Positions 19,881 to 28,153 of a stretch of 64,000 nt of DNA are shown here, in pieces. Location of the stretch: positions 372,001 through 436,000 of the forward strand of contig NZ_QGDB01000001.1 of assembly GCF_003149535.1 (NCBI RefSeq), in the 5' to 3' direction. Position numbers and translations under genes: made by a program. The number at the start of each line of letters is the position of its first letter. The stretch's first letter is position 1. Source of the DNA: Falsochrobactrum shanghaiense. Lineage in GTDB: Bacteria > Pseudomonadota > Alphaproteobacteria > Rhizobiales > Rhizobiaceae. The notes under the pieces are model-generated. The model did no database searches. It worked only from the letters and a program-made list of their open reading frames with translations, and was not told the origin of the DNA.

Positions 19881-19900
19881 ATTGAAAGCGGAGAACGGGT

Positions 19901-20473
19901 ATGTTCATCCAGACTGAGACCACGCCCAACCCGGCGACCCTGAAGTTCCTGCCCGGCAAGGTTGTCATGCCGGAAGGCACAGCCGACTTCCGCGATGCGG
20001 GGAGCGCGGGCAATACATCGCCGCTTGCAGCGAAGCTTTTCGCGGTGCCCGGCGTGAGCGGCGTCTTTTTCGGCTATGATTTCATTACCGTGACCAAGGA
20101 AGGCGGCGAGTGGCAGCACCTCAAGCCTGCCATTCTGGGCACGATCATGGAGCATTTCATGTCGGGCGCGCCCGTCATGGCGGGAAATGCCGCAACCGAT
20201 GCGCCCCACGGCCATGAAGACGGCGAGTTCTTCGATGAAGCCGATATGGAAATCGTCGAGACCATCAAGGAATTGCTCGATACGCGCGTGCGTCCGGCAG
20301 TTGCGCAGGATGGCGGCGATATTACCTTTCGCGGTTTCGAGAACGGAACCGTTTTCCTGCACATGAAGGGCGCCTGCTCCGGCTGCCCGTCTTCGACGGC
20401 CACTCTCAAGCACGGCATTCAGAATCTTCTGCGCCATTTCGTGCCGGAAGTGCAGCAGGTCGAACAGATTTAA
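19901..20473 (+). CDS. nfu: NifU-like (Nfu) Fe-S cluster carrier protein
   Basis: A 190-residue two-domain protein: an N-terminal Nfu_N domain (MFIQTETTPNPATLKFLPG, residues 1-90) joined by an acidic, His-containing linker to a C-terminal NifU domain with the cluster-binding pair CSGC at about 160-163 in GACSGCPSS. By family knowledge it binds a [4Fe-4S] cluster and passes it to apo-proteins; the aconitase encoded later in this window is a typical client. An ICE-like dyad just upstream suggests iron-dependent control. A perfect 14-bp hairpin 50 bp past the stop may end the transcript. Confidence 0.93.
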   Translation: MFIQTETTPNPATLKFLPGKVVMPEGTADFRDAGSAGNTSPLAAKLFAVPGVSGVFFGYDFITVTKEGGEWQHLKPAILGTIMEHFMSGAPVMAGNAATDAPHGHEDGEFFDEADMEIVETIKELLDTRVRPAVAQDGGDITFRGFENGTVFLHMKGACSGCPSSTATLKHGIQNLLRHFVPEVQQVEQI

Positions 20474-20523
20474 ACCTGTTCGCAAGACCATATAAGTCGC
20501 TATTTACTCTGCGCGAATATTAC

Positions 20524-20667
20524 CAGAGCGTTTCAGCGAAGCTGAAACGCTCTGAATCTGTTCACGCTTTTCGGGATGCACGCTAGGTCGTGGTGACGAC
20601 CTAAGCTTTTGTTTAAACGCGCATCTTTTCCGAAAACCGTTTCACACTTTTCGGGATGCGCTTTAGA
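20524..20667. repeat. Intergenic hairpin repeat, copy A
   Basis: Three hairpins in a row: a perfect 14-bp stem CAGAGCGTTTCAGC (20524-20537) with a GAA loop; TAGGTCGT/ACGACCTA (20584-20603); then the family module CCGAAAA...TTTTCGG with loop core CCGTTTCACAC ending near the L,D-transpeptidase stop. It fills the nfu / L,D-transpeptidase convergent gap and can serve as terminator for both. Confidence 0.8.
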
Positions 20668-21280
20668 TCACGATAACTTTCGCGCCTTTCTCGGCACGAT
20701 CATAAAGGTCGATGATGTCCTGATTCATCAGGCGGATGCAGCCGGACGACATGGACTTTCCGATCGACCACCATTCCGGCGTTCCATGGATGCGATAGCC
20801 GGTATCCCCGCCCTTGTTGAACAGATAAAGCGCGCGCGCACCAAGCGGATTCCTCAGGCCCGGCTGCATGCCGGTGCGATATTTGGCCAGTTCCGGCTGG
20901 CGTTTGATCATGGCGGCTGGCGGCGTCCAGGTCGGCCATTCGCGCTTCATGGCTATGCGTGCCGTTCCCGACCAGCCGAAACCCTCGCGCCCCACACCGA
21001 TGCCATAGCGCATCGCCTTACCATTGGGCATGACGTAATAAAGAAATTTCGTGCCGGTATCGACGATGATCGTTCCGGGCTTCTCATTGGTCTGGTAATT
21101 CACGATCTGCCGACGGAATTGCGCCGGGATTTTCTCTCGCGGAATGGCCGGTATCGTATAGCCGGCGTCGCTGACCGATGAGTAGGACGCAGTGTAAAAA
21201 CTGCCGCCGACCGTCGAACAACCCGCCAGCGCTCCGCCAAGAAGGAGGGCGGCGGTCAATTGCAGGATACGAGTCTTCAT
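20663..21280 (-). CDS. L,D-transpeptidase lipoprotein (YkuD domain)
   Basis: Cross-links peptidoglycan (3-3) or anchors proteins to it, from the periplasm. The 205-residue product begins with a lipoprotein signal (KTRILQLTAALLLGGALAGC) whose lipobox LAGC predicts lipidation at Cys20. The YkuD domain (about 80-205) holds the catalytic pattern: His in YRIHGTPE and Cys at about 180 in SSGCIRL, with the conserved R two residues on. The start at 21280 is fixed by GAGGGG just upstream and by the signal peptide, although the frame is open 15 codons further. In Brucella relatives such enzymes attach outer-membrane beta-barrels to peptidoglycan; that role here is inference. Confidence 0.92.
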   Translation of the reverse strand: MKTRILQLTAALLLGGALAGCSTVGGSFYTASYSSVSDAGYTIPAIPREKIPAQFRRQIVNYQTNEKPGTIIVDTGTKFLYYVMPNGKAMRYGIGVGREGFGWSGTARIAMKREWPTWTPPAAMIKRQPELAKYRTGMQPGLRNPLGARALYLFNKGGDTGYRIHGTPEWWSIGKSMSSGCIRLMNQDIIDLYDRAEKGAKVIVI

Positions 21281-21485
21281 GAATTTCCCCTCAATAGAAG
21301 CGTATCGGTCGCTGATGCGAATCAATATTTGCCTCTTGTAATAGGAAAATATTATTAACCTCTCGTAAACCGTAAATTGAAAAATCCTGTTTTAGCCATT
21401 TTATTGCCTTTTTCGCCGCAATTTCTTGCCGGGAAACCGCAGTTTTGCGATTGCTTCACGCAAATTGCGGGCACAAAATGCAGCC

Positions 21486-21986
21486 ATGCCAATCGTCAAT
21501 CCCCATAAAACCCATCCGCTTTCCGATGGCCGACAATCGGACCACGCCCTGCTGGTGCGGCGCGGCGTACAAAGGCTTTTTCTCGAAATGGGGCTGGCGA
21601 GCCTGCCGGAACTGCCGCTCGCATCGGGCAGGCGCGCCGATCTGATCGCCATCAGGCAGAGCGGTGAAATCTGGATCGTGGAAATCAAATCTTCCGTCGA
21701 AGACTGGAAAGCAGACCGCAAATGGCCCGATTATCGCAGCTATTGCGACCGGCTGTTCTTCGCTACCCATCCGGGCGTGCCGCGCGAAATCTTTCCAGCG
21801 GAATGCGGCTTTATTCTTTCGGACGGATATGGCGCGGAAATTTTGCGCGAAGCACCCGAACATAAGCTCCCGGCCCCCACGCGCAAAGCGCTGATGCTGC
21901 GTTTTGCCCGCATTGGCGCTGCGCGGCTGACCATCGCCGAACTCGCCGGTCTCGACATTCCGAACGCCGGAGACGACCCACTCTAG
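21486..21986 (+). CDS. mmcB: MmcB-family DNA repair protein
   Basis: A 166-residue protein of the MmcB family, linked in Caulobacter to resistance to mitomycin C. The conserved core SGRRADLIAIRQSGEIWIVEIKSSVEDW (split at about residues 46-73) has the D-(X)n-E-X-K layout of PD-(D/E)XK nucleases, followed by WPDYRSYCDRLFFATH and the C-terminal LMLRFARIGAARL. A nuclease function is inferred from the motif. I chose the ATG at 21486; the frame extends to 21426 but without family similarity. I found no GTTC-N7-GTTC LexA box upstream. It converges with regA, the last bases overlapping (stops at 21986 and 21983). Confidence 0.85.
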   Translation: MPIVNPHKTHPLSDGRQSDHALLVRRGVQRLFLEMGLASLPELPLASGRRADLIAIRQSGEIWIVEIKSSVEDWKADRKWPDYRSYCDRLFFATHPGVPREIFPAECGFILSDGYGAEILREAPEHKLPAPTRKALMLRFARIGAARLTIAELAGLDIPNAGDDPL

Positions 21987-22546
21987 CGCGGGGCGCGCTT
22001 GGCCAGAATTCGCTGCAGGGTACGACGATGCATGTTCAGGCGGCGCGCGGTTTCGGAAACATTGCGCTCGCACATTTCATAGACACGCTGAATATGCTCC
22101 CAGCGCACCCGGTCGGCAGACATGGGGTTTTCGGGCGGGGCAACCTTTTCCCCCGGACGGCGCGTCAGCGCGGCAAAAACCTCGTCCGCATCGGCGGGCT
22201 TTGAAAGATAATCGATGGCGCCGAGCTTCACGGCATTTACCGCCGTTGCGATATTGCCATAGCCGGTCAGCACGATCGCGCGCGTATCGGGACGGCGCGC
22301 ACGGATGGCTTCGATGACGTCAAGCCCGTTTCCATCGCCCAGCCGCATATCCACCACCGCATAGGCAGGAGCAGCCACCTTGGCGGCGGCAATGCCTTCT
22401 TCTATCGATTCCGCCGTCGTGACCTGAAAGCCGCGCCCTTCCATGGCGCGCGCAAGGCGCTGCAAAAACGGTTTGTCGTCATCAACCAGAAGAAGGGTTG
22501 GATCGTTGCCTATGGCTTCGTTATCGTCCTGCTTCGAGTCGTCCAT
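21983..22546 (-). CDS. regA: Response regulator RegA/ActR/PrrA
   Basis: Global redox regulator, partner of RegB. The 187-residue protein has a receiver domain with acidic pocket DDD (22-24), phosphoacceptor D66 in VVDMRLG, and switch residues in VLTGYG and the conserved Lys in LSKPAD. A proline-containing linker leads to a Fis-type helix-turn-helix at the C-terminus (NVSETARRLNMHRRTLQR). That HTH sequence is almost invariant in the RegA/ActR/PrrA group. It lies 147 bp downstream of regB on the same strand, unlike the divergent regB/regA order of Rhodobacter. In Brucella this system supports growth at low oxygen and with nitrate. Confidence 0.95.
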   Translation of the reverse strand: MDDSKQDDNEAIGNDPTLLLVDDDKPFLQRLARAMEGRGFQVTTAESIEEGIAAAKVAAPAYAVVDMRLGDGNGLDVIEAIRARRPDTRAIVLTGYGNIATAVNAVKLGAIDYLSKPADADEVFAALTRRPGEKVAPPENPMSADRVRWEHIQRVYEMCERNVSETARRLNMHRRTLQRILAKRAPR

Positions 22547-22693
22547 GAGATTCTTCCTGATCTTATGTTTTCTTCCTTATTGATACCCCTGCGTCAAAAA
22601 GTCAAATAGCCATTGAATTATTGAAGCAATCAACGCAAACCGCCGATGAATATTGCAAGCACCCCATGAGGTGCCCCTACCCGCAGTCCGGCA

Positions 22694-24001
22694 TCAGCCG
22701 ATAATAAACGCCGAGCGCGGCCATATGACCCTGACTTCCGCGCCCTGACCCGGATTGTTGCGGTTGCGGAAACTGATCTGCGCGCCGGAGCGCTCCAGCA
22801 GGGTCTTGGCGATGAAAAGCCCCAGTCCCAGCCCGCCGCCGCCATTATGATTGCCGTCGCGGCTGGTCATGTAAGGCTCGCCGATCCGGTCGAGGACTTC
22901 CGGCTTGAAGCCCTCGCCGTCATCCAGAATGGTGACGCTGACGGTGGTATCCGTCCATCCCCATGTGATGCTGACCTTTTCACGCGCAAAATCGACCGCA
23001 TTCTCCACCAGATTGCCCAATCCATAGAGCAGGCCGGGATTGCGGCGCACCACCGGTTCGGGCTTTGACCCTCCCATCGCGACGACATCGAGCGCAATGC
23101 CGAAATTGCGGTGCGGAGCGATTACCTCCTCGATCAGCGAAGAAAACGGCAGGCGCGACATATGTTCTTCGTTTTCCGAAGAAAGGCTGGTCAGTCTTTG
23201 CAGGATTTCACGACAGCGCGCCACCTGCGACTGCAAAAGCGCAATATCGTCGGCAAGGCCCGCATCCTGCGCGGCCTTGCCAGCATGGCTGCGCTGCATT
23301 TCCCTGACCACGAGCGCAATTGTCGCCAATGGCGTGCCCAGTTCATGGGCGGCGGCGGCGGCAAGGCCATCGAGCGCGGTCAGATGCTGTTCGCGCTGCA
23401 AAATCAACTCCGTCGCCGTCAGGGCATCGCCCAATTGCCGCGTTTCCTCCGCGATACGATAGGCATAGACGCCGGTGAAGCCCAGGGCCGAAATGATAGC
23501 GCACCATATGCCAATGACGAAGAGAAACGGCAGGTCGAGCGTCTCGTCGGCATACCATGGCAGAGGCTCATGCCAGACAATGAGCAGCGATGTGCAGGCG
23601 ACGGCGAGGAAGGCAAGCCCCAGCGTATGCCGTACCGAAAGCGAGGTTGCAGAAATGATGACAGGCGCAATCATCAGCATGACGAAGGGATTCTGGATTC
23701 CGCCCGTAAGATAGAGCAGCCCCGCCAGTTGCAGAATATCAAAGGCCAGCACAAAGCTGGCCGCGGTCGGGTTGAGCCGGTGATTGACCGGGAAACGAAA
23801 GGCCAGATAAAAATTGAGCCATGCAGAACAGGCAATCAGCGCAAAGCAGATGCCGACCGCAAAGGAAAATTGCAGATAAAGCGCCACGAACATGACCGCC
23901 GCGCTCTGGCCGGCAATGGCCAGCCAGCGCAGGCGCACCAGAGTGGTGAGGCGGGGTCGTCGGGATAGATTGGAAGCGCGATTGTCGAATTCTGCGTGCA
24001 T
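22694..24001 (-). CDS. regB: Redox-sensing histidine kinase RegB/ActS/PrrB
   Basis: A 435-residue membrane kinase with six hydrophobic segments in the first 185 residues. The ubiquinone-binding heptapeptide GGxxNPF is present (GGIQNPF, 100-106), as is the H-box His219 in AAAHELGTPL. The redox-active cysteine of the family is present at C263 in QVARCREIL, followed by N and G boxes (LGNLVENAVDFA, DDGEGF, GGGLGLGLFIAKTLLERSG). All features needed for redox sensing in the Rhodobacter protein are kept. It phosphorylates RegA, encoded 147 bp downstream. The hrpB gene ends 78 bp upstream on the same strand. Confidence 0.95.
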   Translation of the reverse strand: MHAEFDNRASNLSRRPRLTTLVRLRWLAIAGQSAAVMFVALYLQFSFAVGICFALIACSAWLNFYLAFRFPVNHRLNPTAASFVLAFDILQLAGLLYLTGGIQNPFVMLMIAPVIISATSLSVRHTLGLAFLAVACTSLLIVWHEPLPWYADETLDLPFLFVIGIWCAIISALGFTGVYAYRIAEETRQLGDALTATELILQREQHLTALDGLAAAAAHELGTPLATIALVVREMQRSHAGKAAQDAGLADDIALLQSQVARCREILQRLTSLSSENEEHMSRLPFSSLIEEVIAPHRNFGIALDVVAMGGSKPEPVVRRNPGLLYGLGNLVENAVDFAREKVSITWGWTDTTVSVTILDDGEGFKPEVLDRIGEPYMTSRDGNHNGGGGLGLGLFIAKTLLERSGAQISFRNRNNPGQGAEVRVIWPRSAFIIG

Positions 24002-24079
24002 GATTTCCTCTGTCGCCCCTTATGTGACAGGGCCGCACATCATTGCAAGGAAAACTGTGTCAACACGCCGCAGGAACTC

Positions 24080-26536
24080 TCAAGTCCCGCGTGGCTTCGC
24101 CCTGCGGGTGGCTTGCGCATTGGCGGGATCTTCCGGCCAGACATGTTTGGGATAGCGCCCGCGCATGTCGGAACGGACATCGGCCCACGAACCTTTCCAG
24201 AAGCCGGGCAAATCGCGCGTGATCTGGATGGGGCGATGCGCCGGGGAGAGCAATTCGAGCAAAAGCGGCACCTTGCCATTGGCAATCGACGGATGCACGC
24301 CAAGGCCGAACAATTCCTGCACGCGAACGGCAATCACCGGTTCCTCGGCATCATAGCGGATCGGAATATTCGAGCCGGTCGGCACCTCGAAATGGGTCGG
24401 CGCAAGCCGGTCGACGCTGCGCTGGAGATCGAACGGCACGAGGCTCATCAGCCCGTTTTTCAAGACATGGCCGGGAATGCGCTCAAGTTGCGCTTCGCCG
24501 GTCAGGAACGGCAACAGCCAGTCTTCGAGCTTTTCCAGAAGATGATCCTCTTCCATGGAAGGCCATGGAGCGCCAAGTCCGCGATGGAGCCAGCCAAGGC
24601 GGCGGCGCAGGATTGCAGCTTCCTTGCCCCATGGCAGAATAGAAAGCCCATAGTCGCGCACTGCGGTAATCACCCCCTCATCGGCAGCAGCGCCCGAAGG
24701 GGCGGCAAGCGGTTTTTCCGACAGGGCGATTGCGCCAATGCGCACCGCCTCGCGCGCCCGAAGCGCATTCTTTTCCGGGTCGTATATGACCTGTTTTCCG
24801 TTTTCGATCTTTTCGCCAAGTGCCGCACGAATATCGGTTTCCAAGACCTCCGCCGCAGATAATATGCGCGCGCGTCCGGCGCGGCCTGACATATCCGCCA
24901 CCACAAGCCATGGCGCGCGGCTAAGGCTGATGGCCGGATCGACCTCGCCGCCGCGCCCATTGGCAAGCAGGAACTGCCCCGCTGCCCCACGCGCCTTGGC
25001 GATGCGGTCGGGATAAGCATCGATCAACATGCGGCCAATGGTCGAACCTGCCGTGTCGCCCTTGTCCGGCACACTCGATGCCAGACGCTTTGCCAGCTCT
25101 CTGGCGCGTTGCGCGCGGTCCGAGCGGTCATTGCGAAAACGCGCCATGCGGGTGTCGAGATCGGCATCATTGCCGCCAAGACCGCGCTCGGTCAGCAGCA
25201 TGGCAAGTTCCGCGGCTCTTTGCGCCTCGCCGCGCTTGCCGGCTTCCGCCACCATATGCGCCAGACGCGCAGGCAGCGCCAGCGCGCGCATGGCCTCGCC
25301 ATCCGCAGTCAGGCGTCCCGCTTCGTCGAGTGCGCCAAGCCGGAGCAAAAGCGCCTTTGCCTCCTTCAACGCCGGTGCGGGCGGTTTGTCGAGAAGTGAA
25401 AGCGTTGCCGGATCGGTAACGCCCCATGCAGCAGCATCAAGCACCAGAGCGGACAGGTCGGCTTCAAGAATTTCAGGCGGAGAAAATGCGGGCAGCGATG
25501 CCGTCTGCCCTTGATGCCAGAGGCGAATGGCGATGCCCGGTTCGGTGCGCCCGGCGCGGCCTGCGCGCTGATCGGCGCTCGCGCGTGAGGTGCGCACGGT
25601 TTCAAGGCGCGTGAGGCCGGTGGCGGGTTCATATTTTGGCAAGCGGGCAAGACCTGAATCGATCACCACGCGCACGCCATCAATGGTGATGGAAGTTTCG
25701 GCAATCGCGGTCGCCAGCACCACCTTGCGATGACCCTGCGGCGCAGGCCGGATGGCCCTATCCTGTGCGCTGCCTTCCATCGCGCCATAAAGCGGGGCAA
25801 GCATGATATTTGCCGGCAAATTATCTTCAAGAAGCCGCGCGGTGCGTTCAATCTCGCCCTGACCGGGAAGAAAGGCGAGAATGCTGCCGCTCTCATCGGC
25901 CAGCGCTTCGCGGACAGCACGCGCCATCGCGTCCTCGATACGCTCATCGGGCTTTCGATCACGATAGCGCAATTCGACGGGAAAGGCGCGGCCCTCGCTT
26001 GTCACAACCGGCGCATCGCCCAGAAGCTGCGCCACACGCGCGCCATCAAGCGTTGCCGACATGACAAGGATTTTCAGGTCGTCACGCAGCGCCGCCTGCA
26101 CATCGAGCGCCAGAGCGAGGCCGAAATCCGCATCGAGGCTGCGCTCGTGAAACTCATCGAACAAAACCGCCGCAACGCCTTTGAGATCGGGATCGTCAAG
26201 GATCATGCGCGCAAAGACGCCCTCGGTGACGACGAGGATTTTCGTCTTCGCCGAGACCCTGCTTTCAAGGCGCATACGATAGCCGACCGTCTCGCCCGGC
26301 TCTTCGCCCAGAAGCTGCGCCATGCGGCGCGCGCTCGCACGGGCGGCGAGCCTTCGCGGCTCCAGCAGCACGATCATGCCGCCCTTGCGCCAAGATGCTT
26401 GCAGAAAGTGCAAGGGCACCAGCGTCGTCTTGCCCGCGCCGGGCGGGGCGACAAGCACCGCGCTGGCATGGCTTGCCAAAGCTACGTCAAGCGCAGGCAG
26501 AATGCGGGTTACGGGAAGATCGGGCAGGCTCGACAA
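24080..26536 (-). CDS. hrpB: ATP-dependent helicase HrpB
   Basis: DEAH-family superfamily 2 helicase of about 818 residues. Motifs in order: Walker A APPGAGKTT (about 30-38), LEPRRLAARA, motif II as DEFHERS, SAT in VMSATLDG, ATAIAETSITIDGV, and QRAGRAGRTEPG (motif VI). The HrpB-specific C-terminal half ends with PAHRPIQITRDLPGFWKGSW and RYPKHVWPEDP. The cellular role of HrpB is still unclear. Start choice: the only in-frame ATG (26629) lies inside the frmR promoter and operator and adds 31 unconserved residues. I prefer the TTG at 26536, just before the conserved LPDLPVTRILPAL. Confidence 0.85.
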   Translation of the reverse strand: MSSLPDLPVTRILPALDVALASHASAVLVAPPGAGKTTLVPLHFLQASWRKGGMIVLLEPRRLAARASARRMAQLLGEEPGETVGYRMRLESRVSAKTKILVVTEGVFARMILDDPDLKGVAAVLFDEFHERSLDADFGLALALDVQAALRDDLKILVMSATLDGARVAQLLGDAPVVTSEGRAFPVELRYRDRKPDERIEDAMARAVREALADESGSILAFLPGQGEIERTARLLEDNLPANIMLAPLYGAMEGSAQDRAIRPAPQGHRKVVLATAIAETSITIDGVRVVIDSGLARLPKYEPATGLTRLETVRTSRASADQRAGRAGRTEPGIAIRLWHQGQTASLPAFSPPEILEADLSALVLDAAAWGVTDPATLSLLDKPPAPALKEAKALLLRLGALDEAGRLTADGEAMRALALPARLAHMVAEAGKRGEAQRAAELAMLLTERGLGGNDADLDTRMARFRNDRSDRAQRARELAKRLASSVPDKGDTAGSTIGRMLIDAYPDRIAKARGAAGQFLLANGRGGEVDPAISLSRAPWLVVADMSGRAGRARILSAAEVLETDIRAALGEKIENGKQVIYDPEKNALRAREAVRIGAIALSEKPLAAPSGAAADEGVITAVRDYGLSILPWGKEAAILRRRLGWLHRGLGAPWPSMEEDHLLEKLEDWLLPFLTGEAQLERIPGHVLKNGLMSLVPFDLQRSVDRLAPTHFEVPTGSNIPIRYDAEEPVIAVRVQELFGLGVHPSIANGKVPLLLELLSPAHRPIQITRDLPGFWKGSWADVRSDMRGRYPKHVWPEDPANAQATRRAKPRGT

Positions 26537-26612
26537 AAGAGAAGTTCCATCCTTGGCGTTTATCCTTTTGCGCTTTGCATGACGGGCCGGGCTTGTCCAG
26601 CAATTCCGCTGA

Positions 26613-26641
26613 TTGACATACTCCCCCATAGTATATAGGCT
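26613..26641 (+). promoter_or_regulatory. frmR promoter with FrmR-type operator
   Basis: A perfect -35 TTGACA (26613-26618) is followed by TATAGG (26634-26639) or TAGGCT (26636-26641) as -10. Between them lies ATACT-CCCCCAT-AGTAT (26618-26634): a GC tract flanked by an inverted ATACT/AGTAT, the pattern of RcnR/FrmR-family operators (TACT, a run of G or C, AGTA). Binding would block the promoter, consistent with autorepression. Confidence 0.75.
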
Positions 26642-26661
26642 TTGTGTGTTCGGGAGGTTTC

Positions 26662-26946
26662 ATGCCACACTCGCCAGAGGATAAAAAGCGCGCCATGACG
26701 CGCCTGCGCCGTATCAAGGGGCAGGCCGAAGCGCTGGAGCGCGCGGTGGAAGCTGGCAGCGAATGCGCAGCGCTTTTACAGCAGATCGCAGCCTTGCGCG
26801 GCGCGACAAACGGGCTGATGGCGGAAGTGCTGGAAAGCCATTTTCGCGAGACTTTCGGCAATGCGCGCGAAATGATTGCGAAGCAGGACGACCCCGATAC
26901 GCAAATCGACGAAATCATGCGGATTTTGCGCACCTATCTCAAATAG
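26662..26946 (+). CDS. frmR: Formaldehyde-responsive repressor FrmR
   Basis: A 94-residue all-helical DUF156/CsoR-RcnR-family repressor. With the start at 26662 the product begins MPHSPEDKKRAMTRLRRIKG and carries Pro2, Cys35 (AGSECAALL) and His60 (ESHFRET). Pro2 and Cys35 are the residues known to be cross-linked by formaldehyde in E. coli FrmR, so the numbering itself supports this start; a GGGAGG ribosome site precedes it. Loss of binding on formaldehyde exposure would release the downstream frmA, DUF1345 and fghA genes. An operator of the right type overlaps its promoter. Confidence 0.94.
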   Translation: MPHSPEDKKRAMTRLRRIKGQAEALERAVEAGSECAALLQQIAALRGATNGLMAEVLESHFRETFGNAREMIAKQDDPDTQIDEIMRILRTYLK

Positions 26947-26985
26947 GCGCGTTACACTCATATCGAACCGGAAGGAAACATTGCC

Positions 26986-28098
26986 ATGAAGTCACGCGCA
27001 GCCGTTGCCTGGGAGGCAAACAAGCCGCTTACCATCGAAACCGTCGAAATCGGCGGACCACGGGCTGGCGAAGTGCTGGTCGAAATCATGGCGACCGGCG
27101 TCTGCCATACCGATGCCTATACGCTTTCCGGGCTTGATTCCGAAGGCAAGTTCCCGGCCATTCTCGGTCATGAAGGTGCGGGCATCGTGCGCGAAGTCGG
27201 CGCTGGCGTCACCTCGGTCAAGCCCGGCGATCATGTGATCCCGCTCTATACGCCCGAATGCCGCCAGTGCAAGACCTGCCTGTCGCAGCGCTCGAACCTG
27301 TGCACCTCGATCCGCGCAACGCAAGGCCAGGGCCTGATGCCCGATCACACCTCGCGCTTCTCCTGCGATGGCGGCGAAGTGTTCCACTATATGGGCTGCT
27401 CGACCTTCTCGAACTTCACGGTGCTGCCGGAAATCGCGGTGGCAAAAGTGCGTGAAGACGCGCCTTTCGACAAGATTTGCTATATTGGCTGCGGCGTCAC
27501 CACCGGCATCGGTGCAGTGATCTATACGGCCAAGGTTCGTCCGGGTTCCAATGTCGTGGTGTTCGGCCTTGGCGGCATCGGCCTTAATGTCATTCAGGGT
27601 GCACGCATGGTTGGCGCCGACAAGATCATCGGTGTCGACATCAATCCCGACAAGCGCGCAATGGCTGAAAAATTCGGCATGACCGATTTCGTCAACCCGC
27701 GTGAGATCGGCAATGACAAGGTGGTGCAGGCCATTCAGGACCTGACCGATGGCGGCGCGGATTATTCCTTCGACGCCACCGGCAATACCGATGTCATGCG
27801 GCAGGCGCTCGAATGCTGCCATCGCGGCTGGGGTGAATCGATCATCATCGGCGTGGCGGAAGCAGGCAAGGAAATCGCCACCCGGCCGTTCCAGCTCGTT
27901 ACCGGACGCGTCTGGAAGGGGACGGCGTTTGGCGGCGCACGCGGACGCACGGACGTTCCGAAAATCGTGGACTGGTACATGGAGGGCAAGATCAATATCG
28001 ACGATCTCATCACCCACACCATGCCGCTCGACGAGATCAACACCGCCTTCGACCTGATGCATGAAGGCAAGTCGATCCGCTCGGTCATCGTCTACTGA
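26986..28098 (+). CDS. frmA: S-(hydroxymethyl)glutathione dehydrogenase (class III alcohol dehydrogenase)
   Basis: Oxidises the formaldehyde-glutathione adduct to S-formylglutathione with NAD+. It can also reduce S-nitrosoglutathione. The 370-residue product is a zinc medium-chain dehydrogenase: catalytic zinc ligands C40 (GVCHTDAY), H62 (GHEGAG) and the Cys in IGCGVTTG, structural zinc ligands C92, C95, C98 and C106, and the nucleotide fold [15 protein letters not shown]. The class III signature [10 protein letters not shown] and the glutathione-binding Arg region are present. It follows frmR by 39 bp and is second in the formaldehyde cluster. Confidence 0.97.
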   Translation: MKSRAAVAWEANKPLTIETVEIGGPRAGEVLVEIMATGVCHTDAYTLSGLDSEGKFPAILGHEGAGIVREVGAGVTSVKPGDHVIPLYTPECRQCKTCLSQRSNLCTSIRATQGQGLMPDHTSRFSCDGGEVFHYMGCSTFSNFTVLPEIAVAKVREDAPFDKICYIGCGVTTGIGAVIYTAKVRPGSNVVVFGLGGIGLNVIQGARMVGADKIIGVDINPDKRAMAEKFGMTDFVNPREIGNDKVVQAIQDLTDGGADYSFDATGNTDVMRQALECCHRGWGESIIIGVAEAGKEIATRPFQLVTGRVWKGTAFGGARGRTDVPKIVDWYMEGKINIDDLITHTMPLDEINTAFDLMHEGKSIRSVIVY

Positions 28099-28153
28099 TG
28101 ATGGGAAAGCTGCTCAAAGCCTGTTGCTGCGAAACGGGCGGGAGCATCGCCTG

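Noticed and set aside
21355..21370. CtrA-like TTAA-N7-TAAA near mmcB and the L,D-transpeptidase gene
   Set aside because: Second half-site is imperfect and such AT-rich matches are expected by chance; no supporting site nearby.
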